Shown: positions 41,412 to 49,494, counted from the stretch's first letter. The stretch: 64,000 bases of DNA from Brevibacillus_H sp041920465 (GCA_041920465.1 JBHGXW010000019.1:62001-126000); one strand, 5' to 3'. Notes: generated by a model from the letters alone, not told the origin. A program made the numbers and translations.

Positions 41412-42527
41412 ATGAATTTCATTATCGAATGGCTGACGTTCTACTTGATTGAACAGCCAGATTCCGATACCAGCAGCAAGCGGGTAATCATGTCCAAAAT
41501 GTTGTCGCACGATGAATACCAAGCAAGCGAATTGCGTCATTTCCTCGATGGTGAATTCGCCAGGATCGCCAAACGAAAAGCGGAGATGAATCCCAAGAGC
41601 GACGGCAGCCCGACCAAAATCGGTCAATTTATCATCGAACCGGGCCATCCCCTTGACTCCAATCCTACTTACGGTATTTTCCAACGGTTGCTGCAAGCTC
41701 AGGAAGCAGATGCAATCCACTTCTCCAGCAATGAATTGTTGCAAATGTATCTGCGAACGTCCCAGGTAAGGGGAGGGGTTCTTCTATTCGTGAAAGCCCG
41801 TCTGGATAAGTATGATGACAGATTTTTGTTCATTTTAAAGTGCGACTTTGAACAGAAAACCGCGGTAATTACCGACGACAAAAGTTTAATTGCCAATGTG
41901 AATATGGCGATTAACGCCAAAAACATGAAGTCCATCATGTATCCGCATCTTTTGGAACCAGGCATGGTCGATTTTTATCATGTAAAAATCCATCAATTTT
42001 CCCATTCACGCTACTTTGAAGAGTTTTTAAAATTTATTGAGTATCCCGAAACTGTACATGATGTTATGTCAAGAGAAGTTCTTTCTCTGGCCAAACAGCA
42101 TTTGGAGATGATCTATCCGGAAGCCTCAGAAGAACGAATGAGAGAAGAAGAGGAGATTGAACGAATCACCGCAAGCCCCAAACGGGAATTTGCCGAGAAA
42201 TGGGATCATCAGACCGTACTGGAAGCGACCCGGTTTTTTGCCGAGCAACAGCCAGAATTAGAGCTGAAATTCAAATTGGATCACATTCAGATCCGCGCAC
42301 TGCTTGCCGATTATGGCATAAAGGTGCATTTCGCCAAAGAGAACGGGCGTTTTTTTGTTTTGCTGGAAGGTGAAAGCATTCAGTTCGAAAAAGGGTGCTC
42401 GCCGGTAGAATTCTTAAGACCACAAGAACTGCATATGGTGCTGGATAATCTGAAAAAACAGGCTTCGTACGTTGTCGATCAGGGCAGATCCGTGCAAGAT
42501 CAGCAGGATGACGCACCACCTTGGTAA
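41412..42527 (+). CDS. DUF3900-like protein (nucleoid-associated NdpA-like)
   Basis: A 371-residue soluble protein starting MNFIIEWLTFYLIEQ. The region from RGGVLLFVKARLDKYDDRFL onward, through FILKCDFEQKTAVITDDKSL, resembles the core of the NdpA/37-kDa nucleoid-associated fold that DUF3900 belongs to. Residues ~235-275 are rich in Glu and Arg. AAGGAGATATAG is well placed before the ATG; the longer frame upstream overlaps the divergent kinase gene. It is followed 35 bases later by the DUF1444 gene. Family assignment is moderate; function unknown. Confidence 0.7.
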   Translation: MNFIIEWLTFYLIEQPDSDTSSKRVIMSKMLSHDEYQASELRHFLDGEFARIAKRKAEMNPKSDGSPTKIGQFIIEPGHPLDSNPTYGIFQRLLQAQEADAIHFSSNELLQMYLRTSQVRGGVLLFVKARLDKYDDRFLFILKCDFEQKTAVITDDKSLIANVNMAINAKNMKSIMYPHLLEPGMVDFYHVKIHQFSHSRYFEEFLKFIEYPETVHDVMSREVLSLAKQHLEMIYPEASEERMREEEEIERITASPKREFAEKWDHQTVLEATRFFAEQQPELELKFKLDHIQIRALLADYGIKVHFAKENGRFFVLLEGESIQFEKGCSPVEFLRPQELHMVLDNLKKQASYVVDQGRSVQDQQDDAPPW

Positions 42528-42562
42528 GGAATACGCTAGTCAAATGAAGAAAGGAGTTTATC

Positions 42563-43432
42563 ATGTCAGGAAGTGAGTTGAGTCGCATACGTGCATCATT
42601 GCAGCGCCGGGTGTTGGAGTTATTGGAGCAAGAGCTTCCTGCCGGCTGGGAAAGCCGTCCTCATGGGCAGCATATCCTTTTGCTCAGCCAAGAAGGGGAC
42701 AACCCGATCGAGCGAAGAATTTCGTTGGAGAAATTGTATCAACGGGTGGAACGGTACCCCGAGCAAAGAAGAGAAGCGCTGTATTCGTTTGTGGCTCATG
42801 TGGTTGCCGGCATCAAGGGGATGATTGATAACAGGGAGTTAAAGGATCACGAGGATCTCGTCTACCCTGTGTTGCGCCATGTATCTTTTGCCGCCAACCA
42901 TCCGGGCAATCATCAATTGGTGGTTCGCGAACATTCCTCCGAATCAATCGTGGCATACGCCGTGGATCGGGGAGAAGGTTATCTGTTAATTGATCATGCC
43001 ATGCTCGAAGAAGCGGGTTGGAGCGAGGAAGAACTGCATCAATATGCAATGAAAAACCTGCGCAAGCTACCCTTATCGGTTCGAACTCAAGTGGTAGCCG
43101 GTAACACCATTCATTTTATCAACCCCAAGGACGGATATGCCGCCAGCCGGGTTTTGATGACCGAGCTGTTGGATCAATATGATCAGGGGAAAAAAGGAGA
43201 GGCATTGGGAGTCGCCATTCCCCATCAGGATGTGCTGATTATCGTGGACATTCAGGATAGTACAGGAATGCAGCTGCTCTCGAGATTAACATACGACTTT
43301 GCCAGTAAAGGAGATGTTCCGATTTCCCCATTTCCTTTTATTTATCGTGACCAAACACTCGAATCGTATATTGTCATTCAACATTCACAGGGAAAGCAGG
43401 CTAACCATGAACGAACAGAAACCGAACCGTAG
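42563..43432 (+). CDS. DUF1444 protein (YtpQ-like)
   Basis: A 289-residue cytosolic protein. HILLLSQEGDNPIERRISLEK near the start, VYPVLRHVSFA in the middle, and the GEGYLLIDHAMLEEAGW stretch with the end DFASKGDVPISPFPFIYRD are the DUF1444 marks. AGAAAGGAG precedes the ATG. The gene overlaps the next small gene by 26 bases. In Bacilli members are scattered near housekeeping genes; no activity is established. Confidence 0.85.
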   Translation: MSGSELSRIRASLQRRVLELLEQELPAGWESRPHGQHILLLSQEGDNPIERRISLEKLYQRVERYPEQRREALYSFVAHVVAGIKGMIDNRELKDHEDLVYPVLRHVSFAANHPGNHQLVVREHSSESIVAYAVDRGEGYLLIDHAMLEEAGWSEEELHQYAMKNLRKLPLSVRTQVVAGNTIHFINPKDGYAASRVLMTELLDQYDQGKKGEALGVAIPHQDVLIIVDIQDSTGMQLLSRLTYDFASKGDVPISPFPFIYRDQTLESYIVIQHSQGKQANHERTETEP

Positions 43433-43610
43433 AGAAACCGGAATCTTTTTAACCAGACCGGAGAAGGAACTCTTGGAGGAGTGTCTGGATGAGCTGTATG
43501 AGGACTTTGGCACATACCGCAAATCCTTGAAGCAGGGCGAAGAGATGAATGCCACCTATAAAACGTTTCTGGGAATTGTCAAGAAGCTTGGTTTGCGTCA
43601 GCCCAAATAG
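43407..43610 (+). CDS. Small hypothetical protein overlapping the DUF1444 gene (67 aa)
   Basis: A 67-residue, mostly helical, charged protein: MNEQKPNRRETGIFLTRPEK, then LLEECLDELYEDFGTYRKSL. The ATG lies inside the last codons of the upstream gene (26-base overlap), so it is probably translationally coupled. A weak GCAGG is the only ribosome site. The HD-domain gene follows 59 bases after the stop. No family is recognised. Confidence 0.65.
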   Translation: MNEQKPNRRETGIFLTRPEKELLEECLDELYEDFGTYRKSLKQGEEMNATYKTFLGIVKKLGLRQPK

Positions 43611-43669
43611 CACGAGAGACATTCCTCATAACACGAGAAACATACCTGAAGTATCGAAGGAGTGCGAGA

Positions 43670-44260
43670 ATGACCACCGATCGACTATTTCGCCAAATTC
43701 AGTTCCTCACGGAGATTGATAAGCTCAAGAGCGTCTATAGACAAACATTTTTGCTCAACCGGACACGCAATGAAAACGATGCCGAACATTCCTGGCATCT
43801 GGGCATGCTGGCGCTGATTTTGTTCGAATATGCCAATCAAGAAATTGATCTTCTGCATGTTATCAAACTGGTGCTGATTCATGATCTCATTGAGATTGAC
43901 GCTGGCGATACATTTGCCTATGACGAGAAAGGGTACGAGGATAAAGCGATTCGTGAACAAAAAGCGGCTGAACGGATTTTCTCCATTCTGCCGCCTGATC
44001 AAGCCCAGGAGATTCGGAAGCTGTGGGATGAATTCGAAGAGCGGACGACTCCAGAAGCAAAATTTGCCAATGCGATCGACCGGCTGCAGCCGATGCTGCA
44101 TAATTTTTATACCGAAGGAGCCGCCTGGCAAAAGCACAAAGTAACCAGCGACAAAGTAAGAGCCCGCAGCAGCGTTATCCGCGACGGGTCTGAAGAGTTA
44201 TGGCGGTTTGCCGAAGAGTTAATCGATAAAGCGATTGAAAAGGGCTATCTCCTGCCATAG
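43670..44260 (+). CDS. HD-domain phosphohydrolase (YfbR/HDDC2-like 5'-deoxynucleotidase)
   Basis: A 196-residue HD protein. The metal ligands are in NDAEHSWHLGMLALIL (H), VIKLVLIHDLIEIDAGD (HD), and ANAIDRLQPMLHN (D). This arrangement matches the small YfbR/HDDC2 family that removes phosphate from deoxynucleoside monophosphates. GAAGGAGTG precedes the ATG. It ends the block that starts at the DUF3900 gene. Substrate preference is inferred from family only. Confidence 0.85.
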   Translation: MTTDRLFRQIQFLTEIDKLKSVYRQTFLLNRTRNENDAEHSWHLGMLALILFEYANQEIDLLHVIKLVLIHDLIEIDAGDTFAYDEKGYEDKAIREQKAAERIFSILPPDQAQEIRKLWDEFEERTTPEAKFANAIDRLQPMLHNFYTEGAAWQKHKVTSDKVRARSSVIRDGSEELWRFAEELIDKAIEKGYLLP

Positions 44261-44274
44261 ATTCTTTTTTCAGG

Positions 44275-45225
44275 TTAAAGAAACGTCTGCTCCGACAGGC
44301 ATCGCGCCAACCGGATAAAGCGGCCTGATTCATGGAGAAGCCAGTAATCGCGCCTCGGTCCTTTTATGTACATTTTTTCTGCTGCCGCCAACATTCGCTG
44401 AACCCTTGGAAGGTCATTCATCTGCATTGCGCACATCCCCATAACCATCCATGGATAAAAGTCGCCTGTCTCGAAATATTCAAAACGGGGAAAGCTTGCC
44501 GTGATCCGCTGGTACAACGATTGGGCTACCGGATGGGTTGGCTCAATGAGCGGATAAATAATGGGAAATGCCTGACTGGTTACATCAGGGTACCATTTTG
44601 TCCACTTGGGGTAAACGGAATCATAAATGGCAAATGATTGGCTTTGGTGATGATATGTATTGTAGATTCCCGCTTTACTGGCTTGAGAGCGTTCGAAAGC
44701 CAACTTCGAGCGCTCGTTATCTCCCATCAGTGAAAACAGTACCCCGGCATCCACCAGCCCTTGATACACCTCGCAATTGTCCATCAGGTATTTCACTCTA
44801 TAAGACCGCTTTGCCCAGGTCAGGCCGTCGGATCGCTGCAGATGGAGCAGCGATGACAGGATTTTGGCCAATGGATCATGTAAAGCGACGAGCCAATCGA
44901 TCTCTTCCGTCTGTTTGATATAAGCAAGAAGCAGACTAAAGAACGTGGCATGATAGCTGTCTTCACTGTCGGCAGCGCCAGAATTCCGCTCCTCATTTCG
45001 GATATAACGGAAGTCGTTTACATAACCGTCCGGTGAGAGATGCTGCAGATACCAGAGAATGTGCTGTTTGACCGGTTCACAATCGCCAAGCTCAACCAAC
45101 GCCAACAAGGCGACATTCGTAAAATACGGATTGATCACATTGCTGTTTGGTGATAAACGGAAGGTTCCGCTTCGGAGTTGACATTGGTGGATGTAGGCTT
45201 GTTCTCTTTTGATTCGCTCCTCCAT
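44275..45225 (-). CDS. Six-hairpin (alpha/alpha) glycosidase-like protein
   Basis: A 316-residue cytosolic protein built of repeated helix pairs. Features such as GTFRLSPNSNVINPYFTNVA, SDGLTWAKRSY, DNCEVYQGLVDAGVLFSLMG and FYPWMVMGM recall alpha/alpha-toroid glycoside hydrolases and isomerases, but no catalytic pair can be named. GAGGAGTG supports ATG 45225; the frame further up enters a dispersed repeat and has no ribosome site. Converges on the HD-domain gene without a visible terminator. Function uncertain. Confidence 0.6.
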   Translation of the reverse strand: MEERIKREQAYIHQCQLRSGTFRLSPNSNVINPYFTNVALLALVELGDCEPVKQHILWYLQHLSPDGYVNDFRYIRNEERNSGAADSEDSYHATFFSLLLAYIKQTEEIDWLVALHDPLAKILSSLLHLQRSDGLTWAKRSYRVKYLMDNCEVYQGLVDAGVLFSLMGDNERSKLAFERSQASKAGIYNTYHHQSQSFAIYDSVYPKWTKWYPDVTSQAFPIIYPLIEPTHPVAQSLYQRITASFPRFEYFETGDFYPWMVMGMCAMQMNDLPRVQRMLAAAEKMYIKGPRRDYWLLHESGRFIRLARCLSEQTFL

Positions 45226-45262
45226 TCGTTTACACTCCTCGGGATTTGGATAGAGTAAGTTC

Positions 45263-45322
45263 GGGACACCCGCCCGGCAGTTAGCCCAAAGCACGAGCTT
45301 TCGCTATCGTCGGGTGGGTTGT
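45263..45322 (-). repeat. GGGGCCCC/GTGGGTT dispersed hairpin, copy B
   Basis: CACCCGCCCGGC (45268-) pairs with GTCGGGTGGGTTGT at the right end. An inner hairpin AAAGC/GCTTT and TTAGC/GCTAT follow the family layout. It starts 4 bases after the stop of the small gene at 45327. The GGGGCCCC end is degenerate (GGGACA). Confidence 0.65.
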
Positions 45323-45326
45323 CTAT

Positions 45327-45497
45327 TTATCCAATCATTTCAAGGACCATTAATGTGGTCAGTAAGCGCTGCTCTGCTTCCTCCCGTGTTTTTCCCGTTT
45401 TCACAATGTGCTCCGATTGGTACTCGATCTCAGCAAAAAAAATCCCGTTTTTTTCATAGATGTGCATCGGTCTCAGCCCTTTCACTCCATACACCAT
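45327..45497 (-). CDS. Small hypothetical protein (about 56 aa; start uncertain)
   Basis: A short basic-acidic protein of strand-helix type: GLRPMHIYEKNGIFFAEIEY then QSEHIVKTGKTREEAEQRLL. The start is unclear: ATG 45497 is very close to GAGG, GTG 45494 is better spaced, and ATG 45467 follows AAAGGG. A TATAAT on the minus strand lies just upstream (about 45502-45507), which would favour the shorter forms. Copies B and C of the dispersed repeat flank it. No family recognised. Confidence 0.5.
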   Translation of the reverse strand: MVYGVKGLRPMHIYEKNGIFFAEIEYQSEHIVKTGKTREEAEQRLLTTLMVLEMIG

Positions 45498-45543
45498 TTC
45501 CTCATTATATGCAAGAGCAGGGTTATTGATGACAGATGTTTTT

Positions 45544-45590
45544 GGGCCCCCGCTCGACGTGGCGTTAGCGATAGTCGAGTGGGTGTTTTT
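45544..45590 (-). repeat. GGGGCCCC/GTGGGTT dispersed hairpin, copy C
   Basis: GGGCCCCCGCTCGAC pairs through CCCGCTCGAC with GTCGAGTGGG (one G-U pair), with loop GCGTTAGCGATA, then TGTTTTT. Compared with copy A, a C-G pair is replaced by T-A in the stem, so base pairing is kept. The element abuts and just overlaps the stop codon of the DUF441 gene (45589). Confidence 0.75.
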
Positions 45591-46038
45591 ACTTCGGCAG
45601 CAGCTGCAGAACAAACGCCAGTATTCCGGCTGCGATAAGCGGACCTACCGGGACACCACGGAAGAATGTAACTCCCATAATGGTTCCGACTAACAAACCG
45701 GTTACGATCAAAGGGTTTTGCGCCATGAAATTGGCTCCGCGTCCTCCCAGATAGGCGACAATGATGCCGATGACAACGGCTAGGACTGACTGCCAGTGGG
45801 TGAAGGTTTTCATGAGGGTGTCGGGAGCAATCTTGCCGCTTGCCACGGGAGCCAACACGCCGATTGTTAAAATGGTAACGCCGATTTGCAAGCCGTACTG
45901 TTCCAATAATCGAAAGGCTTGATCGAAATGAATCAGCCGAAGAAACAACAATAAAGTAACGGAAATACTGATTGCCGAGTTGTTGCCAATCACCCCTAAC
46001 GCAAGCAGGACAATCAGAATGAGATTGGTTATATCCAT
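45589..46038 (-). CDS. DUF441 membrane protein (YtwI/YeaL-like)
   Basis: A 149-residue membrane protein with four to five helices, starting MDITNLILIVLLALGVIGNN. Family marks are YGLQIGVTILTIGVLAPVAS, GRGANFMAQNPLIVTGLL and FFRGVPVGPLIAAGI. ATG 46038 follows AAAGGGG; the longer frame upstream runs into dispersed repeat D and has no ribosome site. Function is unknown; the family is widespread. Confidence 0.88.
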   Translation of the reverse strand: MDITNLILIVLLALGVIGNNSAISISVTLLLFLRLIHFDQAFRLLEQYGLQIGVTILTIGVLAPVASGKIAPDTLMKTFTHWQSVLAVVIGIIVAYLGGRGANFMAQNPLIVTGLLVGTIMGVTFFRGVPVGPLIAAGILAFVLQLLPK

Positions 46039-46078
46039 TTCATAAATCCCCTTTAAGTATTTGAGCATTTCTAAGTTT

Positions 46079-46178
46079 GGGGCCCCGCCGGGCGAAACGT
46101 AGCGCCGCACAGGACGTGCTAGTGCCGGCGACGCAACAAGGACGTTGCGCTTAGCCGGCTTATAGCCGGGTGGGTTTT
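46079..46178 (-). repeat. GGGGCCCC/GTGGGTT dispersed hairpin, copy D (longest)
   Basis: A 100-base unit from GGGGCCCC to GGGTGGGTTTTCT, starting 5 bases after the YfhH stop. Inside are GCAC-AGGAC-GTGC (46107-) and CGCAAC-aaggac-GTTGCG hairpins and GCCGGC arms. The segment GGACGTGCTAGTGCCGG matches copy E1 at all but one position, although the outer arms of the two copies point in opposite directions relative to this core. Confidence 0.75.
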
Positions 46179-46183
46179 CTCAT

Positions 46184-46486
46184 CTAGCAATCCAGCATGC
46201 CAACCGGGAAGCCAACGCACTCATCCGATCCTTCAAAACGGCCCCAGGCAAATACTCCGTTGAAATATTCAATGGTAAAAGGAAGGTCATGGCCGTGAAC
46301 GCGATAACTCTTCCCGATAAAAAAGTCTTTTGTTCCGATGAAATACGATTTGGCCAGGAAGAACTTTTGCTCCATGATGCCAAAACCGACGAGATCACCT
46401 TTTTGCTTTCTTTCCTCGGCTTCCTTCAACAACCTTTCCATTTCCATCTGCAATTCCGCTAGTGTCATTTGACTGTAAAGACGCAT
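46184..46486 (-). CDS. yfhH: DUF1811 protein YfhH
   Basis: A 100-residue soluble protein. LYSQMTLAELQMEMERLLKE at the start and FTIEYFNGVFAWGRFEGS near the end match B. subtilis YfhH closely. AAAAGGAGG lies 6 bases before ATG 46486; the frame above that is non-coding. Function is unknown; in Bacillus it lies near recX, which is not seen here. Confidence 0.88.
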   Translation of the reverse strand: MRLYSQMTLAELQMEMERLLKEAEERKQKGDLVGFGIMEQKFFLAKSYFIGTKDFFIGKSYRVHGHDLPFTIEYFNGVFAWGRFEGSDECVGFPVGMLDC

Positions 46487-46632
46487 GAGACAACCTCCTT
46501 TTCCTCGCTTCTGATTGTAACAAGAAAAAGGAGGTTCGACCATTGAATAAGAAAAAATGACAGTCGATCTGGTTTTCTTAGATTAATCCTAATACTTTTA
46601 ATTTAACAAAAAATAAAGAATCATAAAATTTG

Positions 46633-46641
46633 TGTTATGAT
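46633..46641 (+). promoter_or_regulatory. Extended -10 promoter of steT
   Basis: TGTTATGAT, an extended -10 element in AT-rich DNA, lies 50 bases before the ATG; no clear -35. Confidence 0.5.
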
Positions 46642-46690
46642 ACAGAGTGTACTCATTGGGTGGACAATCGTATATTAGGAGTGAACAATC

Positions 46691-48052
46691 ATGATGAACA
46701 CCAACAGCCAGAATCAACTGAAAAAGGAAGTAGGTTTGACGCTGGCCATGTCGCTGGTAATTGGCACAGTCATCGGCTCAGGCGTATTTATGAAGCCGGG
46801 CAAAGTAATCGAGTATACGGGAGATTCCACCATGGCGTTATTGGCCTGGGTACTGGGGGGAATTATCACCTTGGCAAGCGGGCTTACGATTGCCGAAGTC
46901 AGCACGCAAATCCCCAAAACAGGCGGTCTCTATGTTTATCTCGAAGAAATTTACGGAAAAGTATGGGGGTATATGAGCGGTTGGGTACAGACCATTATTT
47001 ACGGACCAGCCATTATCGGCGCACTCGGTCTATACTTCGGGTCATTACTCGCAAACTTGTTCCAGTGGGGAGAAGAGTGGAAGCTACCACTCGGAATTAT
47101 TGCCGTGATATTTTTGGCCGTGGTCAACAGTCTGGGAACTAGGTACGGCGGTTTCCTGCAAACGGCGGCAACGATGGGCAAACTGATTCCGATTGCTCTG
47201 ATTGCTATCTTCGGTATTTGGAAAGGTAACACCCAAATTCTCCACATGTCCAGCGGTGACACATCTGCTCATATCAGCATGGGGGCGGCAATTTTAGCAA
47301 CGCTCTGGGCGTATGACGGCTGGATGCTTGTCGGATTCGTGGCGGGTGAAATGAAAAATCCCGGTAAAATCCTGCCAAGAGCTATCATTGGCGGCTTGAC
47401 GTTAGTAACTCTTGCCTATCTGCTTGTGAACATCGCCCTCTTGCACGTCTTGCCGGCAGAACAAATTGCCTCGTTGAAGGAGAATGCCGCAAGTACAGCC
47501 GCATCGCAACTGTTTGGCGAAGTGGGCGGTAAATTGATCAGCGTTGGGATTCTCGTCTCAATCTTTGGTTGTTTGAACGGAAAAATTTTGGCGTTCCCCC
47601 GAGTTCCATTTGCCATGGCGGAGCGCGGGCAATTGCCGGGATCTCGCATTTTGTCCAAAGTGCACCATACTTTCAAGACACCGATTGCCGCTACTATCGT
47701 ACAAGTGGTTATCGCCTTGGCGCTGATGGTCGCCAGCAATCCGGATCGTTTGTCTGATATTGCCATTTTCTCCGTTTATATTTTTAACATTCTGGCGCTT
47801 ATTGCGGTTTTCATCCTTCGCAAACGCAATCAAGGAGCCAAACGGGAGTTCAGTGTTCCGCTCTATCCGTTCATTCCGGTTATCGCGATTATCGGCTCTG
47901 CTTATGTAGTAGTCAGTGCACTTCTCGATAATCCAAAAGACATGCTGTTTGCCCTCGGTATGACAGTGGTCGGCTTGCCGATCTATTGGCTGATCGACCG
48001 GCGTCAAACAAAGAAAACCGATTCCAGTCTTTATAAACCGGCTGAAGAATAA
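46691..48052 (+). CDS. steT: Serine/threonine exchanger SteT (APC family)
   Basis: A 453-residue LAT-type amino acid exchanger with about 12 membrane helices. It matches B. subtilis SteT along its length: VIGTVIGSGVFMKPGKVIEY in helix 1, IPKTGGLYVYLEEIYGKVWG, IIYGPAIIGALGLYFGSLLANLF, LATLWAYDGWMLVGF in helix 6, and FGCLNGKILAFPRVPFAMAE. The family exchanges serine, threonine and aromatic amino acids across the membrane. TTAGGAG lies 10 bases before the first ATG; a second ATG follows directly. Ends in a very strong terminator. Confidence 0.92.
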   Translation: MMNTNSQNQLKKEVGLTLAMSLVIGTVIGSGVFMKPGKVIEYTGDSTMALLAWVLGGIITLASGLTIAEVSTQIPKTGGLYVYLEEIYGKVWGYMSGWVQTIIYGPAIIGALGLYFGSLLANLFQWGEEWKLPLGIIAVIFLAVVNSLGTRYGGFLQTAATMGKLIPIALIAIFGIWKGNTQILHMSSGDTSAHISMGAAILATLWAYDGWMLVGFVAGEMKNPGKILPRAIIGGLTLVTLAYLLVNIALLHVLPAEQIASLKENAASTAASQLFGEVGGKLISVGILVSIFGCLNGKILAFPRVPFAMAERGQLPGSRILSKVHHTFKTPIAATIVQVVIALALMVASNPDRLSDIAIFSVYIFNILALIAVFILRKRNQGAKREFSVPLYPFIPVIAIIGSAYVVVSALLDNPKDMLFALGMTVVGLPIYWLIDRRQTKKTDSSLYKPAEE

Positions 48053-48056
48053 AAGG

Positions 48057-48114
48057 AAAAACCAAAATGGCGTGCGAGATGAGTTAGTTCTTCCACGCCT
48101 TTTTGGTTTTTTTT
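48057..48114 (+). terminator. Strong terminator of steT
   Basis: A 17-bp stem with one mismatch (AAAAACCAAAA-GGCGTG paired with CACGCC-TTTTGGTTTTT), 19-base loop, then a T-run. Confidence 0.9.
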
Positions 48115-48123
48115 CATATATCG

Positions 48124-48165
48124 GAAAGTTTAACCGCTTTAAATTATGAAAGTGGTTAAACTTTC
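48124..48165. repeat. 42-bp palindromic repeat, copy 2
   Basis: GAAAGTTTAACC ... GGTTAAACTTTC with perfect 12-bp arms and the central ATTATGAAAGT seen in copy 1 (16889-16930; 37 of 42 identical). It starts 10 bases after the steT terminator. Confidence 0.75.
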
Positions 48166-48217
48166 TTTTCTTACGGATGCTGCCGTCAAATGGATAAAGC
48201 CGGATGAAGGCAAAAAA

Positions 48218-48469
48218 ATGCACTCCATCAAATGAAGGAGTGCCAAGTTTGGGGGTTTTGAGAAAATAGCCGTGTCGTACTGGTTAAAAAATCGCTCTCA
48301 CCCGATCTATTCAACCTTCGAAAGCTTCGCACGCGGTAGGCATGACCAAGTCCGAGGACATGAGCATGCTTACCGAGTAGGCATGCTATACTGGTAACGA
48401 TCTGAGGCATCAGGCCCCGGCTACTCTTCTCAATTACGTTGAAACGTCGCTTACAGGTTTCATAGTAGC
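48218..48469 (-). ncRNA. Candidate structured non-coding RNA (minus strand)
   Basis: A ~250-base gene-free stretch full of nested pairings. On the minus strand GCTACT/AGTAGC encloses GAAAC/GTTTC; GGGGC pairs with GCCTC (one G-U pair that would be A-C on the other strand, favouring the minus strand); AGCATGC pairs with GCATGCT; GTCC with GGAC. It ends in an intrinsic terminator (GGCACTCC...GGAGTGC then seven T, 48244-48218). The only open frame across it is low-quality. Its layout could be an IS110-type bridge RNA relic or a novel RNA. No Rfam family is recognised by eye. Confidence 0.45.
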
Positions 48470-48774
48470 AAACAAAAATAAAATACCAATAAATTAAAAA
48501 TAAAATATGGTTAATTGTTAATTGGCAAAAACTCCAATTCTTCATTAAGAGGGACTTTGTTATGCAGCTAATTGAGCATGTAATCATGTGAATGATATAA
48601 TAAAAAAACAACTCTATCGTCCATTACACAAATACATGAGACCTGCCTGTCTTTTTTTTTTTTGATTATTTCACTTCTAACAGATGATGAAATTAAGGTA
48701 TAATATAGTCTTGTGAATGAATGCAACATCTTTCAAATTAATAATTTTGTACAGTTGAAAGAGAGTGGAACATT
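48470..48774. other. AT-rich intergenic stretch before the YebC gene
   Basis: A clearly AT-richer stretch than the surrounding DNA, with long A and T runs. No gene is supported in it. It leads into the YebC-family gene, which has the same AT-rich character, and so looks like part of one imported block. Confidence 0.55.
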
Positions 48775-49494
48775 ATGGGTCGTAAGTGGAACAATATTAA
48801 AGAAAAAAAAGCATCAAAAGATGCAAGCACGAGTCGTATATATGCAAAGTTTGGAAAAGAAATTTATGTTGCAGCAAAGCAAGGTGAACCAGATCCAGAA
48901 TCAAATCGGGCTTTAAAGGTCGTACTCGAGCGGGCAAAAACGTATAATGTGCCGAAAGCGATTATTGACCGTGCAATTGAAAAAGCAAAAGGCGGTTCAG
49001 AAGAAAACTATGACGAACTTCGTTATGAAGGCTTCGGACCAAATGGATCAATGGTAATCGTAGATGCACTGACAAATAACGTGAACCGTACTGCATCAGA
49101 AGTGCGCGCTGCATTTAATAAAAACGGTGGCAACATGGGAGTAAGTGGTTCTGTGGCATATATGTTTGATGAAACGGCTGTCATCGGTCTTGAAGGGAAA
49201 ACAGCAGATGAAGTGTTTGAAATACTAATGGAAGCAGATGTAGACGTACGAGACATTTTAGAAGAAGATGAAGCGGTTATCGTTTATGCCGAACCTGATC
49301 AGTTCCATGCAGTACAGGAAGCATTAAAGAATGCTGGTATAACTGAATTTACCGTTGCAGAAATAACCATGCTCGCACAAAATGAAATAACACTCCCCGA
49401 AGACGCACAAGCACAATTTGAAAAAATGATTGATGCATTAGAAGATTTAGAAGATGTTCAAAATGTGTACCACAATGTGGATTTAGGTGAATAA
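48775..49494 (+). CDS. YebC/PmpR-family protein of the YeeN type
   Basis: A 239-residue YebC-fold protein. The start MGRKWNNIKEKKASKDASTS and the motifs RYEGFGPNGSMVIVDALTNN, NRTASEVRAAFNKNGGNMGV and EDLEDVQNVYHNVDLG match the YeeN branch of B. subtilis. Members are transcription factors or act on stalled ribosomes at proline runs. The codon choice is AT-rich compared with neighbours (for example frequent GAA, GCA, TTA), as is the DNA upstream, suggesting acquisition from an AT-richer Bacillus. AAAGAGAG precedes the ATG. It stands alone, with its own terminator. Confidence 0.9.
   Translation: MGRKWNNIKEKKASKDASTSRIYAKFGKEIYVAAKQGEPDPESNRALKVVLERAKTYNVPKAIIDRAIEKAKGGSEENYDELRYEGFGPNGSMVIVDALTNNVNRTASEVRAAFNKNGGNMGVSGSVAYMFDETAVIGLEGKTADEVFEILMEADVDVRDILEEDEAVIVYAEPDQFHAVQEALKNAGITEFTVAEITMLAQNEITLPEDAQAQFEKMIDALEDLEDVQNVYHNVDLGE

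Noticed and set aside
48228..48611. 127-codon minus-strand frame
   Set aside because: No ribosome site, poor composition, and it coincides with a strongly paired, terminator-ended stretch better explained as RNA.
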